A stretch of 12,685 nucleotides of DNA from Coleofasciculus sp. S288 (GTDB lineage: Bacteria; Cyanobacteriota; Cyanobacteriia; Cyanobacteriales; Coleofasciculaceae). Under the pieces are notes generated by a model. It was not told where the DNA came from and ran no database searches. It worked only from the letters and a program-made list of their open reading frames with translations. The DNA lies in the NCBI GenBank assembly GCA_020216575.1, contig JAIUYC010000017.1, forward strand, positions 1-12,685, read 5' to 3'. Below are positions 1-8,314 of this stretch, in pieces (position 1 is the first letter of the stretch; each line of letters begins with the position of its first letter). The position numbers and the translations under genes are program-made.

Positions 1-60
1 CTAGTTGACTAAACATGGTCTTATTGATTCTTTACGGATTCGCTTAACCTAAAATTTTGA

Positions 61-3000
61 ATGGGGAAAAGGCGAAAGGTGAGTACACAGTTAGATAAAT
101 TAATTCAAGAATTTCTCGATATTTTAGAACGTAAGGAAGTTCAACTGCTTTCTTGGGGAGTTGTGGATGGCGGATTTTCTGAGGATGAACTGGAAGAACT
201 GGCTGAAGAATTCCTAACCGATAAAGAGGCTGATGAGGATGTTTGGGATTTTTTAGATGAGATGATAGAAGAACGGCGCTTGCTGTTTGAACTAAACCTC
301 AGAGGGAATCGCCGTTTTCGCACCCGGATGGCAGAAGCCGTCAGATTGTTCGCACGCTTACGCCAACTTTTCCCTAACAATAATTGGCAAACTGCACCCA
401 CTCTTGTTGCTGATTATCGCTTTCAAATTCGTCCGCGAGTTTATCCACGACGGCACATTTCACCAGAAAAAGCGATCGCACAGCTTGAAGCCGAAAAGCT
501 GCTAAACCCCATCAGGCAAAAGGTGCTTGAGGCGATGCTGCGCTCACCCAACCGAGGTGAACTCCATCTGGCAGATTTCCAGTTACGTGCCACGATGCAG
601 ATGCTGCGGAACTTGAACAGTACCAGAAGCCGAGGCACGATTGTCTGCGCCGGAACTGGAACGGGGAAGACTTTGACATTTTACCTGCCAGCGCTGTCAC
701 ACATCGCGGGTTTGGTGAAAAAGAATCAGTTTTGGAGCAAGTCCCTCGCCATTTATCCCCGAAATGAACTGCTCAAAGACCAGTTTTCCGAAACATATAT
801 TGAAGCACGCCGTCTAGATGCTGTCCTCCAGGCAGAAGGGAAGCGAAAAATCCTCATGGGTGCTTTCTTTGGACTGACTCCAAGAAAAGCTTCTTTAGAA
901 GATAAGCAGTTGAATCGGTGGCAATCGGAAGCTGGGGGGTTTACCTGTCCTTACTTGCGATGTCCCAGATGCGAGGGTGCGCTATCCTGGCGACGGGTGG
1001 ATGTGGAGGCAGGTAAAGAGCGACTTTCTTGTATGACCCAGTCTTGTGGTGCTGTCATTCAGGAAGACGAGGTGGTTCTGACTCGCGATCGCATGGCGAA
1101 AACGCCTCCCGATTTAGTCTTCACCACCACAGAAATGCTAAATCGGTCGATGGGGGACTCTCAGTACGCTCATGTGTTCGGCATCGGTGCAGAGAAACCG
1201 CCCCAGATGGTGCTGCTGGATGAGGTGCATACCTATACCGGAATTCATGGGGCGCAAGTGGCTTACTTGCTGCGTCGATGGCAGAAGGTCATTAATAAAA
1301 AAGTACAATTCACCGGACTCTCGGCGACGCTGCAAAGTGCTGAGGAATTTTTTACCCAACTCACGGGTCTTTCCCCTGGTTCGGTTAAGGAAATTTCTCC
1401 GGGTGAAGATTTGTTGGCGGAGGGGATGGAGTATCAACTGGTTCTCAGGGGCGACCCGGTATCGGGGACAAGTTTGCTCTCTACCAGTATTCAGACGGCG
1501 ATGCTGTTGCGGCGCGTACTCGATCCCTCTCTCGACCCACCCAGTCACGGAATTTATGGTTCCCGCGTCTTTGCCTTCACGGATGATTTGGATGTCACCA
1601 ATCGCTTATTCCACAACCTTTTAGATGCTGAAGGTCGGGACAGTTGGGGTCGTCCGATGGCACGACGACAGCCACTCGCGGTTTTGCGATCGCATGGTGC
1701 TGCGAATAGTGCAGAACGCCTGATTGCCGGACAATCCTGGCACCTGTGCGAGGAAATCGGTCATGCGCTGCAAATCCCCTTGAGTATTGGGCGCACCAGT
1801 TCTCAGGATACAGGCGTTACCCCAGATTCAGACGCGGTTGTTGCTACTGCTGCCCTGGAAGTGGGATTTAACGACCCGGAAGTGGGTGCGGTGATGCAGC
1901 ACAAGGCACCCAGAGATATGGCATCGTTTCTCCAGCGAAAGGGAAGGGCGGGACGGCGCAGAACCATGCGACCTTGGACAGTGGTGGTGCTTTCGGATTA
2001 CGGACGCGATCGCATTGCCTATCAAGGTTACGATGTCCTGTTTAACCCCATCTTGGAAAAGCGATCGCTCCCTATTGCCAACCGCTATGTCCTGCGAATT
2101 CAAGCGGTTTTTGCCTTCATGGATTGGGTGGCTCAACAACTTCCGGCTAGAACTAGCAAAGGAAGCGTGTGGAATGACTTTGCCAGTCTGTCTACCTATG
2201 CCAGCGTTCGCCAGCAACAGGAAATCACCTTAATTGAGAATATTCTAGAAACCGAGGTGGGGCAACGCGACCTGGAAGCTTACCTGCAATTGGCACTGCA
2301 CCTGACTAAGGATGAGGTCGAGTCAATTCTGTGGGAACCGCCGAGGTCGTTGATGATGGCAGTGCTTCCCACGTTGTTGCGACGGCTGAAGTCTGGGTGG
2401 AAGCGAATTCCCCTTCACTCCGATGAATCCGACCAAGATTACCAGGTTCCCTTCGCACCTTTGCCCGATTTCGTTCCCCCGAACTTATTCAGCGATTTGC
2501 TGTTGCCAGAGGTGACGATTACCACGCCGCCACCGACGCGCAACAGCGAAGCGGATGTCAACCCCATGCCGATTGTCCAAGCGCTGAAAACCTTTGCGCC
2601 TGGGAGAGCAACGCGCCGATTCGGGGTGCAGCATATCCGTGCGACTCACTGGATTGCCCCGCCAGACTTACAGCGTCCGGAGCAGGAGTTGACCGTTGAG
2701 GACTACTGTAGCGAATTTGAGGAAGCAGGGAATTTTCAGTTTTGGCAAGACGGACAGGTTGTTGAGATTCGCTGCGTTCGTCCTTGGGCGATGAATCCGA
2801 CCCAAGTTCCGGCTGATGTCTCCATCACCTCTAATGCTCAGTTAGAATGGCGCACTCAGATTGTACCGCCGGACTCTGGCACAAAACTGGATTTGCCTCA
2901 AGGTTCTCCCTGGTGTGAAATTATTGAAGAGGTTTGCTGCTTCACCCACAGCCAACAATCGCCTGTGGAGGTGCGACGGTTTGCGATCGCATCCCATGCT

Positions 3001-4635
3001 AACCTCCGCTTCCGCAACGGTGGGGAACTGGATACTACGATTCGCTTTACCCAGAAACAGGATGGTTGCCCTGCTGCGATTGGGTTTGCCCAATCGGTTG
3101 ATGCTCTGGTGTTTCGCTTCCGCATCCCGGCTAGTTTCACAATTAGCCCCAGTGACGCGAATCGGGAGAAGATTCGGGCGTTTCGGACGGCGTATTTCCG
3201 GCATCAGGTCTTGACGGATGAAAGATTATGTGCATTCACCAATGTCTTTCAGCGGGATTGGCTGTGTCAAATCTATCTGTCGATGCTTAGTGCCCACGCA
3301 TTGGCAGACCAAGTTTCTCTGGCTGAGGCGTTTGAGGCTCTCAGGGGTGAAGATATGGGTGAGGAAATGGCACAGGTGCTGGAAAACATCTTTCAGACGT
3401 TGAATGTGGAGGAGACGTTACTGGAAGAAGGGGAAGAACGGGATGAGTTGGCACCCGACCGGACGCAGGGGCGGCAGAGGGTACACGACCGACTGCGGGG
3501 ACTTTGCAACCTTGAGGCGGTGCAAACGATTTTAAATGATGTTGCGCCAGTGCTTTGGTCAGAGCCAGATGAGGAGTGGCATCGGTGGGCGGCGCTACGG
3601 TTCAAGGCGACGCTGGGAGGGGCGCTGCTGGATGCTTGCGGGCAGTTGTGTCCTCAGTTTGATGCGGTTGAGCTGATTTTGGATATCGAGCCGGGAGTGC
3701 GATCGGAATCGCCGGATGCTGCTGCTATCCCTTCAGGGGTGGAGGAAATCTGGATTACGGAGTCTACGATTGGCGGCGGCGGGGTGATTGAGGAAATTTT
3801 ACGGCGCTATGCGGCTGACCCAGCGAATTTCTTTCGGTTGGCTAGTAGTGCGCTTGAGCCTTCGGATTTCGAGATTGTGGACTCGGAACTGACTCGGTTA
3901 CTGGAGTTGACCGAAACCAGTGCTGAGGTGGCTGAGGCAATGGTGGATGTGCGGTTGGCAACAGGGTATGGTGAACTGAAACAGGCAAGCGATCGCCTCC
4001 GAAACGTGCTGTCTTGTCAGGGGATTTTGGTGACGCATTCGGTGATGACGGCGATTAATGCACGGGTTTTGCGTTCGGGGAGTAACCAGGAAACGGATAA
4101 GCTGCTGCTGGATTTGATTCGCTTGTGGCATGAGGAGGAGGAACGGTTAGGGATTGAGATTGATGCGCGGGTTTTTGCTTATGTAGTCAGCAATGATGAC
4201 CAGTTGGATCGGGCGTTATCGCATTTGGGTTTGGTTCAGCCTAATCCCTATTGGCGGTTTCAAGCGATTTATGGGTTGCTGTGGTCTAGGGGGAATATTT
4301 TGCGATCGCGGGCGCTGTCCTCTTACAATCCGTTTGCGGTGCTTCCCGATGCGGATCGAGAGCTGTTGCTGGATGTGTTACAGGTGAATGAACATCAGGT
4401 TTGGCTGGATGACCCGGATTGGCGGGAGCAGGTGGAGGAGGCGTTTAAGCGGGGTGTCTCGGTTTCGCTGATTGCTCGTCCTGATGCGAGGGGGGATTTG
4501 AAGTCAGCAATTTTGGGTTTGGCGGCAGAACCTGTGGAGCTTGGATTTTTGCAGGTTTATCCGCAGGTTGAAGGGGTGCAGAGGCATCCGCGTGGGTTTG
4601 CGGTAAGGTTGAGGGTGAGGGAGGCGGTACAGTGA
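61..4635 (+). CDS. dpdJ: DpdJ-like DEAD/DEAH-box helicase with embedded zinc ribbon
   Basis: A superfamily 2 helicase of 1524 residues. Visible motifs are Walker A AGTGTGKT (197-204), a motif Ia-like segment YPRNELLKDQ (about 231-240), a DEVH box (387-390), SAT (421-423) and a motif VI QRKGRAGRR (625-633). Between motifs Ia and II lies a zinc ribbon with Cys296, Cys301, Cys304, Cys324 and Cys329. The N-terminal 170 residues are acidic and helical, and roughly 850 residues after the helicase core match nothing I recognise. The size, the N-terminal LLSWGVVDGGFSEDEL segment and a PLD gene downstream fit DpdJ, an accessory restriction protein of the Dpd 7-deazaguanine DNA modification system; the DISARM helicase DrmA is the main alternative. 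A TGA stop sits directly before ATG 61, so the gene begins inside the window. GTG 79 is a rival start with a better ribosome binding site. Eight HIP1 sites show long residence in a cyanobacterial genome. Helicase function is certain from motifs; the DpdJ name comes from family memory. Confidence 0.72.
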   Translation: MGKRRKVSTQLDKLIQEFLDILERKEVQLLSWGVVDGGFSEDELEELAEEFLTDKEADEDVWDFLDEMIEERRLLFELNLRGNRRFRTRMAEAVRLFARLRQLFPNNNWQTAPTLVADYRFQIRPRVYPRRHISPEKAIAQLEAEKLLNPIRQKVLEAMLRSPNRGELHLADFQLRATMQMLRNLNSTRSRGTIVCAGTGTGKTLTFYLPALSHIAGLVKKNQFWSKSLAIYPRNELLKDQFSETYIEARRLDAVLQAEGKRKILMGAFFGLTPRKASLEDKQLNRWQSEAGGFTCPYLRCPRCEGALSWRRVDVEAGKERLSCMTQSCGAVIQEDEVVLTRDRMAKTPPDLVFTTTEMLNRSMGDSQYAHVFGIGAEKPPQMVLLDEVHTYTGIHGAQVAYLLRRWQKVINKKVQFTGLSATLQSAEEFFTQLTGLSPGSVKEISPGEDLLAEGMEYQLVLRGDPVSGTSLLSTSIQTAMLLRRVLDPSLDPPSHGIYGSRVFAFTDDLDVTNRLFHNLLDAEGRDSWGRPMARRQPLAVLRSHGAANSAERLIAGQSWHLCEEIGHALQIPLSIGRTSSQDTGVTPDSDAVVATAALEVGFNDPEVGAVMQHKAPRDMASFLQRKGRAGRRRTMRPWTVVVLSDYGRDRIAYQGYDVLFNPILEKRSLPIANRYVLRIQAVFAFMDWVAQQLPARTSKGSVWNDFASLSTYASVRQQQEITLIENILETEVGQRDLEAYLQLALHLTKDEVESILWEPPRSLMMAVLPTLLRRLKSGWKRIPLHSDESDQDYQVPFAPLPDFVPPNLFSDLLLPEVTITTPPPTRNSEADVNPMPIVQALKTFAPGRATRRFGVQHIRATHWIAPPDLQRPEQELTVEDYCSEFEEAGNFQFWQDGQVVEIRCVRPWAMNPTQVPADVSITSNAQLEWRTQIVPPDSGTKLDLPQGSPWCEIIEEVCCFTHSQQSPVEVRRFAIASHANLRFRNGGELDTTIRFTQKQDGCPAAIGFAQSVDALVFRFRIPASFTISPSDANREKIRAFRTAYFRHQVLTDERLCAFTNVFQRDWLCQIYLSMLSAHALADQVSLAEAFEALRGEDMGEEMAQVLENIFQTLNVEETLLEEGEERDELAPDRTQGRQRVHDRLRGLCNLEAVQTILNDVAPVLWSEPDEEWHRWAALRFKATLGGALLDACGQLCPQFDAVELILDIEPGVRSESPDAAAIPSGVEEIWITESTIGGGGVIEEILRRYAADPANFFRLASSALEPSDFEIVDSELTRLLELTETSAEVAEAMVDVRLATGYGELKQASDRLRNVLSCQGILVTHSVMTAINARVLRSGSNQETDKLLLDLIRLWHEEEERLGIEIDARVFAYVVSNDDQLDRALSHLGLVQPNPYWRFQAIYGLLWSRGNILRSRALSSYNPFAVLPDADRELLLDVLQVNEHQVWLDDPDWREQVEEAFKRGVSVSLIARPDARGDLKSAILGLAAEPVELGFLQVYPQVEGVQRHPRGFAVRLRVREAVQ
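67..72 (+). promoter_or_regulatory. Possible ribosome binding site favouring GTG start at 79
   Basis: AAAAGG lies 6 nt before an in-frame GTG at 79, whereas ATG 61 has no Shine-Dalgarno sequence upstream (only an A/T-rich run and the in-frame TGA at 58-60). If GTG 79 is used, the helicase loses six basic residues (MGKRRK). Many cyanobacterial genes lack a Shine-Dalgarno sequence, so this does not settle the start. Confidence 0.3.
472..4309. repeat. Eight HIP1 palindromes (GCGATCGC) within the helicase gene
   Basis: Exact GCGATCGC octamers start at 472, 1085, 1686, 2006, 2061, 2983, 3989 and 4302. One more occurs at 11372-11379. This octamer (HIP1) is hugely over-represented in many cyanobacterial chromosomes, so its presence identifies the host group. 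I found none between 4636 and 11371, which includes the 4.5-kb two-gene operon. Confidence 0.9.
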
Positions 4636-4700
4636 GGGGCAATTACAAATCTACTGCTCGACAAATAAATAGTCAGAATTTTGTGACTTAATAATTCACG

Positions 4701-4715
4701 TTTACTGTTAGTAAA
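4701..4715. promoter_or_regulatory. Perfect inverted repeat upstream of the NTPase operon
   Basis: TTTACT-GTT-AGTAAA is a dyad with 6-nt arms and a 3-nt spacer, ending 26 nt before the ATG of the large NTPase gene. Its position in the only intergenic gap before the operon (4636-4741) would suit an operator. The sequence here is AT-rich, so a chance palindrome is possible. I could not assign a convincing -35/-10 pair or a terminator in this gap. Confidence 0.3.
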
Positions 4716-4741
4716 AATTTTATTTCTTAAATGATTTGATT

Positions 4742-7700
4742 ATGAAACATAAATTAGAGGAACTATATTTAAAACTCAATGAGAGAACGCCAGCATTTCT
4801 ACTACTCGGTCAGGATTATCTCCGATTCTCTACAGGTAAAGACCCCTTTTTATCAGAAATACTGCGAAAGTATAACCAAGGAGCAGAACCTATTCATTAT
4901 GGGCAACTACTAGAAGGTGAAGCTAAGAATGAGCCTGAAAATGCACTGGAGTGGATGCAGCGACTTTGTGAGCGTTTGTCTGCTCCTGAGTGGTTAGAGC
5001 TAGTCGCTAGTTTTCCTTGGAGCGGTGTTTACACTTCAGCTATTGATGTAATTTGGCAAGAAGCTTTTAGAACTGAATGGCGTGAGATAGAGCCTTTGTA
5101 TGATGCAGAAACACGTAACCCGATTGACCCGCGAAATCGTTTCCGGCTTCATTGTACATTTTTGTTTGGCTGTGTTAACCAAAGCATAGATAGAACAACC
5201 AAACGACCTCCTTTAAAAAATAGTGAGTTCTATAAGCGCGAATCAGCAGCCATGCTCCTAGCTCACAGACTACCTGAATTGATCACTCCCCTTGGAGTTC
5301 TCGTAATTGAGGGTTATGCTGGGGAACGTGATTGGTTCTCTCCCCAAAGATTGTTTGGAGTTATAGATACTCTTAACCCAGGTCAAACTCACCTTTTTAG
5401 TGCCACTGAAGAGCTGAGAAAAAATAGTTTAATTCTAGAATTAACTGAGCAGGGTAAGTTAGTTCTGCATAATGAAAGTTTGGCAACATATTTGTTAGAA
5501 GCTGAACAAGATGGACAGCTTCGATTGGGAGAGAAACCAGAGCAAGAAGAAAATGGTCGCTTAATTGAACTAGAAAATGGCAAGATACTAGAAGTTCCCT
5601 TAGAGCTTTGGAATCGGGTTCTTCGTTCAGCAACGATTTTGGACGATACAGTATTACTGCGACCTTCAACTATTAGCTTAGATAAACGCTACAGCGAATT
5701 TAGAAAGTTTTTGGCTGAGTCAAGCAGAAAACCTCTATGGTCAGGCTATCACAGAGATAGAAGATTTGCCTTTCGTCGTGACTTTGAGGATAGACTCCAT
5801 GCAGAAGTCGAAAAAAAACTTAGATCGAATGAATTGCAGGATGAGCCTATCATCCTTCATGGGCAGTCAGGCATAGGCAAGAGTGTTGCGCTTGGCGCTC
5901 TTGCTTACTCAATACGACAAAATAAAAAACATCCTGTCCTCTTTATTGAGCGAAAATCTCAAAATCCTTCAGTTAATGACATAAATTCTTTCTGTAAGTG
6001 GGCTGAAGATGAGGAAGCAGCCACTACTCTTATAATTTGGGATGGAATGATTGAGCATGAGCAGTATTATGACTTTACAAAAAAATTAACAAGATTGGGG
6101 CGTAAAGTTGTTGTAGTGGGGAGTTGCTACCGAATAGCTCCAAACAATCTTTCTCAGAATAAAAAAAATTTTATAGAGGCTCCTGCTTGCTTGAGTTCAA
6201 CTCCTTCTACAAAAGATAAAAAAAATGAAATTTATAGATTTATTGATTTTATTAATGAATTTAACTTTGAGCCATCTCTAGGTAAACGCCTCAAGAAATG
6301 GATAGATGAAGATGGGGAGAGATTTCTTGTTGCTTTATATCGAATACTACCAGGTACGAGAAGTCAGATTCGCTTAGCTTTAGACTATGAAGTTCGCTTT
6401 TTTGATGAAAAAGGAGTAACTCAAATCGCTAAAACAGAAGTACTGAAGCGAAAGACAGTACTAGAACTTGCCTTGGCAGTCGCCATACTTAAAAACAAGC
6501 CAAAATGGATTACTGCCGAGGATTTTAATTCATCAGAAGTTAAAAACACTAATGGTCAAGAGGAGACCAAAGTTCGGAAACTTATAGGGTTAGTTGTGGT
6601 GCCTGGTCGGTTTGATATCGAAATTCCTTTAGAAATTTTGATGCGTACTCTAGGGAAAGAAGGAAGTAACAATTTTGTAGAGACTATTAATCAGATAAAT
6701 ACTGATATTATTCAATGGTATCCAGATGAGGATGGCAATATATTTATTGGTACTCGTACACGTCTTGAAGCACAGTTGATTACAGACTCGCTCTTTCGCC
6801 ACTCAGCTAGAGACGAAGTTGAGTATGCCAAAGAGCTTCTTATCAATGTTAGAGATAGAGGTAGCTTAATCGGAAAAATTGAAATTAATTTTGCTGTCAA
6901 CTTAGTTAGAAATATGGGGCCGAATGGTGAATACTCAAAATATTTTGAAGATTATTTTCAGGATCTATCTACAACACTTAGCAGGGTAAGAGAAGAGCAT
7001 AGCGTACAAAATCATCGCCTTATGCTTCAAGAGGCAACTCTGCTGCGAGAAGCAGCAAGGAGGCAAAGCGATAATAATTCCCAAAATAACATAGAAGAAA
7101 TCTTAGATAAAGCAGAGATTGTATTACGTGATGCTCTGGATTTATTGGGAAGTGACCAGGAAGATAGTGAGAATAATGAATTTATAAATAAGCAACGTAG
7201 CCGCTTTTTAGTTGAGTTAGCATCTGTAATAGGAACCAAATTAAAACACATCTTGAAACGTGAGCCGAAAATTGAAAATTCAACTTCATTCTTCGATGAA
7301 ATCAAGGAAATAGCCTTCCAAGCATTCTCCTTAGATCCAGAAAGCTACTATCCGATTGATGTTTTAAGCTGGACAACAGAATCTCTTCTCGAAAAAACAG
7401 ATTTAGATTTAAATTTTCGTGCTGAGATTAGTGCTGATATACTCCACGCTTTTACAATCGCAGGATTTGAAGATTTTGATGCTATTCAACAACAGAATTT
7501 TCTTCGTAGGCGTCGCAAAATAGCCAACTTGTTAAATAGGCAAGATCTATCTGAGGATTCTTTCCAATCCTTGCTTGAGCTAAATCCTAGTGCAGCCCAC
7601 TACCTCAAAGCTTACGAAATGCTTATGGATGAAGGAAGGACAGAAAAAACTCAAGATTTCTCTTTGTTACAGGTAGAAACAAATCTTAATGCCAACCAGC

Positions 7701-8314
7701 GCGAACGCTGTCAAACAGTTGTTAAATATTTGCAGGATAATATTCAAGCAATTAGTCAAGATGGGCGCTGTCTTTATCTATTACTACGAGTTTGGTGGCT
7801 AAGTAAGGCAGGTCAACAACTATCTTATGGTAAGCGTCAAACTGTACCTTTTACTAAGAAAGACTGGCAAGACTGTTTAAAAATTGTGCAAGCTGTAATG
7901 GCTACAAGTGAATTTGAATCCAACCCATCGCTAACCTATCTGAGCGGACTGTGCTATTTCCATATCGATCAGATACCAAAGGCACTGGACATTTTTAAAG
8001 AGCTTGAGAATGAATGGGGGGCAGGAGGTAGTAGGCGCATTAAGACGAGCCATTTGGCTAGTACAGAGAATGGGATTCCCATAGAATATAGTGGGCGAGT
8101 AGAGTGGAGACCTAAAAATCCACGTCATTCTGGAGAATTATACGTTGAAAAACTGCGAAGCTACATAAAGTTTATTCCGCAAGAGTTTGGAAGACCTGAT
8201 ATTCAATCCGATGAGCTATTACCTAAGTTTCACATTGCTTTCAACTTTATAGGACCAATTGCAGAGCGAACAGAACGTTATTCGTCAAACTTTTTGGAGA
8301 AAGGAAAATTATGA
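4742..8314 (+). CDS. STAND-like NTPase with possible SIR2-like N-terminus, TPR-like repeats and OB-like C-terminus
   Basis: A protein of 1190 residues from ATG 4742; an in-frame TTG at 4736 would add two residues and neither has a clear Shine-Dalgarno sequence. The N-terminus (1-260) has an LLLGQDYL segment and SGVYTSAID (94-102), recalling the first loop and the TTNYD motif of SIR2-like domains, but the usual Asn is Ala100. A P-loop GQSGIGKS lies at 374-381, a Walker B-like LIIWDG with Asp434, and VVVVGS (456-461) as a possible sensor-1 strand. Residues 690-1050 are helical, with a TPR-like unit at about 1061-1093. The last 75 residues are beta-rich (GRVEW at 1118 to FNFIGPIAE near 1170) and resemble a cold-shock/OB fold. 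This order (effector, NTPase, repeats) is typical of NLR/Avs-like phage immunity proteins that oligomerise on sensing a trigger. It is translationally coupled to the next gene. The NTPase call is solid, the SIR2 call tentative, and no named system was recognised. Confidence 0.7.
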   Translation: MKHKLEELYLKLNERTPAFLLLGQDYLRFSTGKDPFLSEILRKYNQGAEPIHYGQLLEGEAKNEPENALEWMQRLCERLSAPEWLELVASFPWSGVYTSAIDVIWQEAFRTEWREIEPLYDAETRNPIDPRNRFRLHCTFLFGCVNQSIDRTTKRPPLKNSEFYKRESAAMLLAHRLPELITPLGVLVIEGYAGERDWFSPQRLFGVIDTLNPGQTHLFSATEELRKNSLILELTEQGKLVLHNESLATYLLEAEQDGQLRLGEKPEQEENGRLIELENGKILEVPLELWNRVLRSATILDDTVLLRPSTISLDKRYSEFRKFLAESSRKPLWSGYHRDRRFAFRRDFEDRLHAEVEKKLRSNELQDEPIILHGQSGIGKSVALGALAYSIRQNKKHPVLFIERKSQNPSVNDINSFCKWAEDEEAATTLIIWDGMIEHEQYYDFTKKLTRLGRKVVVVGSCYRIAPNNLSQNKKNFIEAPACLSSTPSTKDKKNEIYRFIDFINEFNFEPSLGKRLKKWIDEDGERFLVALYRILPGTRSQIRLALDYEVRFFDEKGVTQIAKTEVLKRKTVLELALAVAILKNKPKWITAEDFNSSEVKNTNGQEETKVRKLIGLVVVPGRFDIEIPLEILMRTLGKEGSNNFVETINQINTDIIQWYPDEDGNIFIGTRTRLEAQLITDSLFRHSARDEVEYAKELLINVRDRGSLIGKIEINFAVNLVRNMGPNGEYSKYFEDYFQDLSTTLSRVREEHSVQNHRLMLQEATLLREAARRQSDNNSQNNIEEILDKAEIVLRDALDLLGSDQEDSENNEFINKQRSRFLVELASVIGTKLKHILKREPKIENSTSFFDEIKEIAFQAFSLDPESYYPIDVLSWTTESLLEKTDLDLNFRAEISADILHAFTIAGFEDFDAIQQQNFLRRRRKIANLLNRQDLSEDSFQSLLELNPSAAHYLKAYEMLMDEGRTEKTQDFSLLQVETNLNANQRERCQTVVKYLQDNIQAISQDGRCLYLLLRVWWLSKAGQQLSYGKRQTVPFTKKDWQDCLKIVQAVMATSEFESNPSLTYLSGLCYFHIDQIPKALDIFKELENEWGAGGSRRIKTSHLASTENGIPIEYSGRVEWRPKNPRHSGELYVEKLRSYIKFIPQEFGRPDIQSDELLPKFHIAFNFIGPIAERTERYSSNFLEKGKL
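8296..8305 (+). promoter_or_regulatory. Strong ribosome binding site inside the end of the NTPase gene
   Basis: GGAGAAAGGA ends 5 nt before ATG 8311, and the ATG overlaps the NTPase stop codon as ATGA. This is the clearest Shine-Dalgarno sequence in the operon. It indicates that the partner is translated from the same mRNA and in step with the NTPase. Confidence 0.7.

Noticed and set aside
5..55. Promoter-like elements before the helicase gene (TTGACT at 5-10, TTGATT at 24-29, TAAAAT at 50-55)
   Set aside because: No pair has suitable spacing with a good match at both boxes; TAAAAT would place the transcript start at about the first codon.
1138..1548. 136-codon minus-strand reading frame inside the helicase gene
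   Set aside because: It is antisense to conserved helicase motifs and its protein resembles nothing; it arises from GC-rich coding sequence. Similar shadow frames at 1828-2217, 2842-3214 and elsewhere were dismissed for the same reason.
61..4635. Assignment of the helicase as DrmA of DISARM
   Set aside because: No DrmB (DUF1998) gene or DISARM methylase lies in the window, and the length and N-terminal segment fit DpdJ better; it remains the main alternative.
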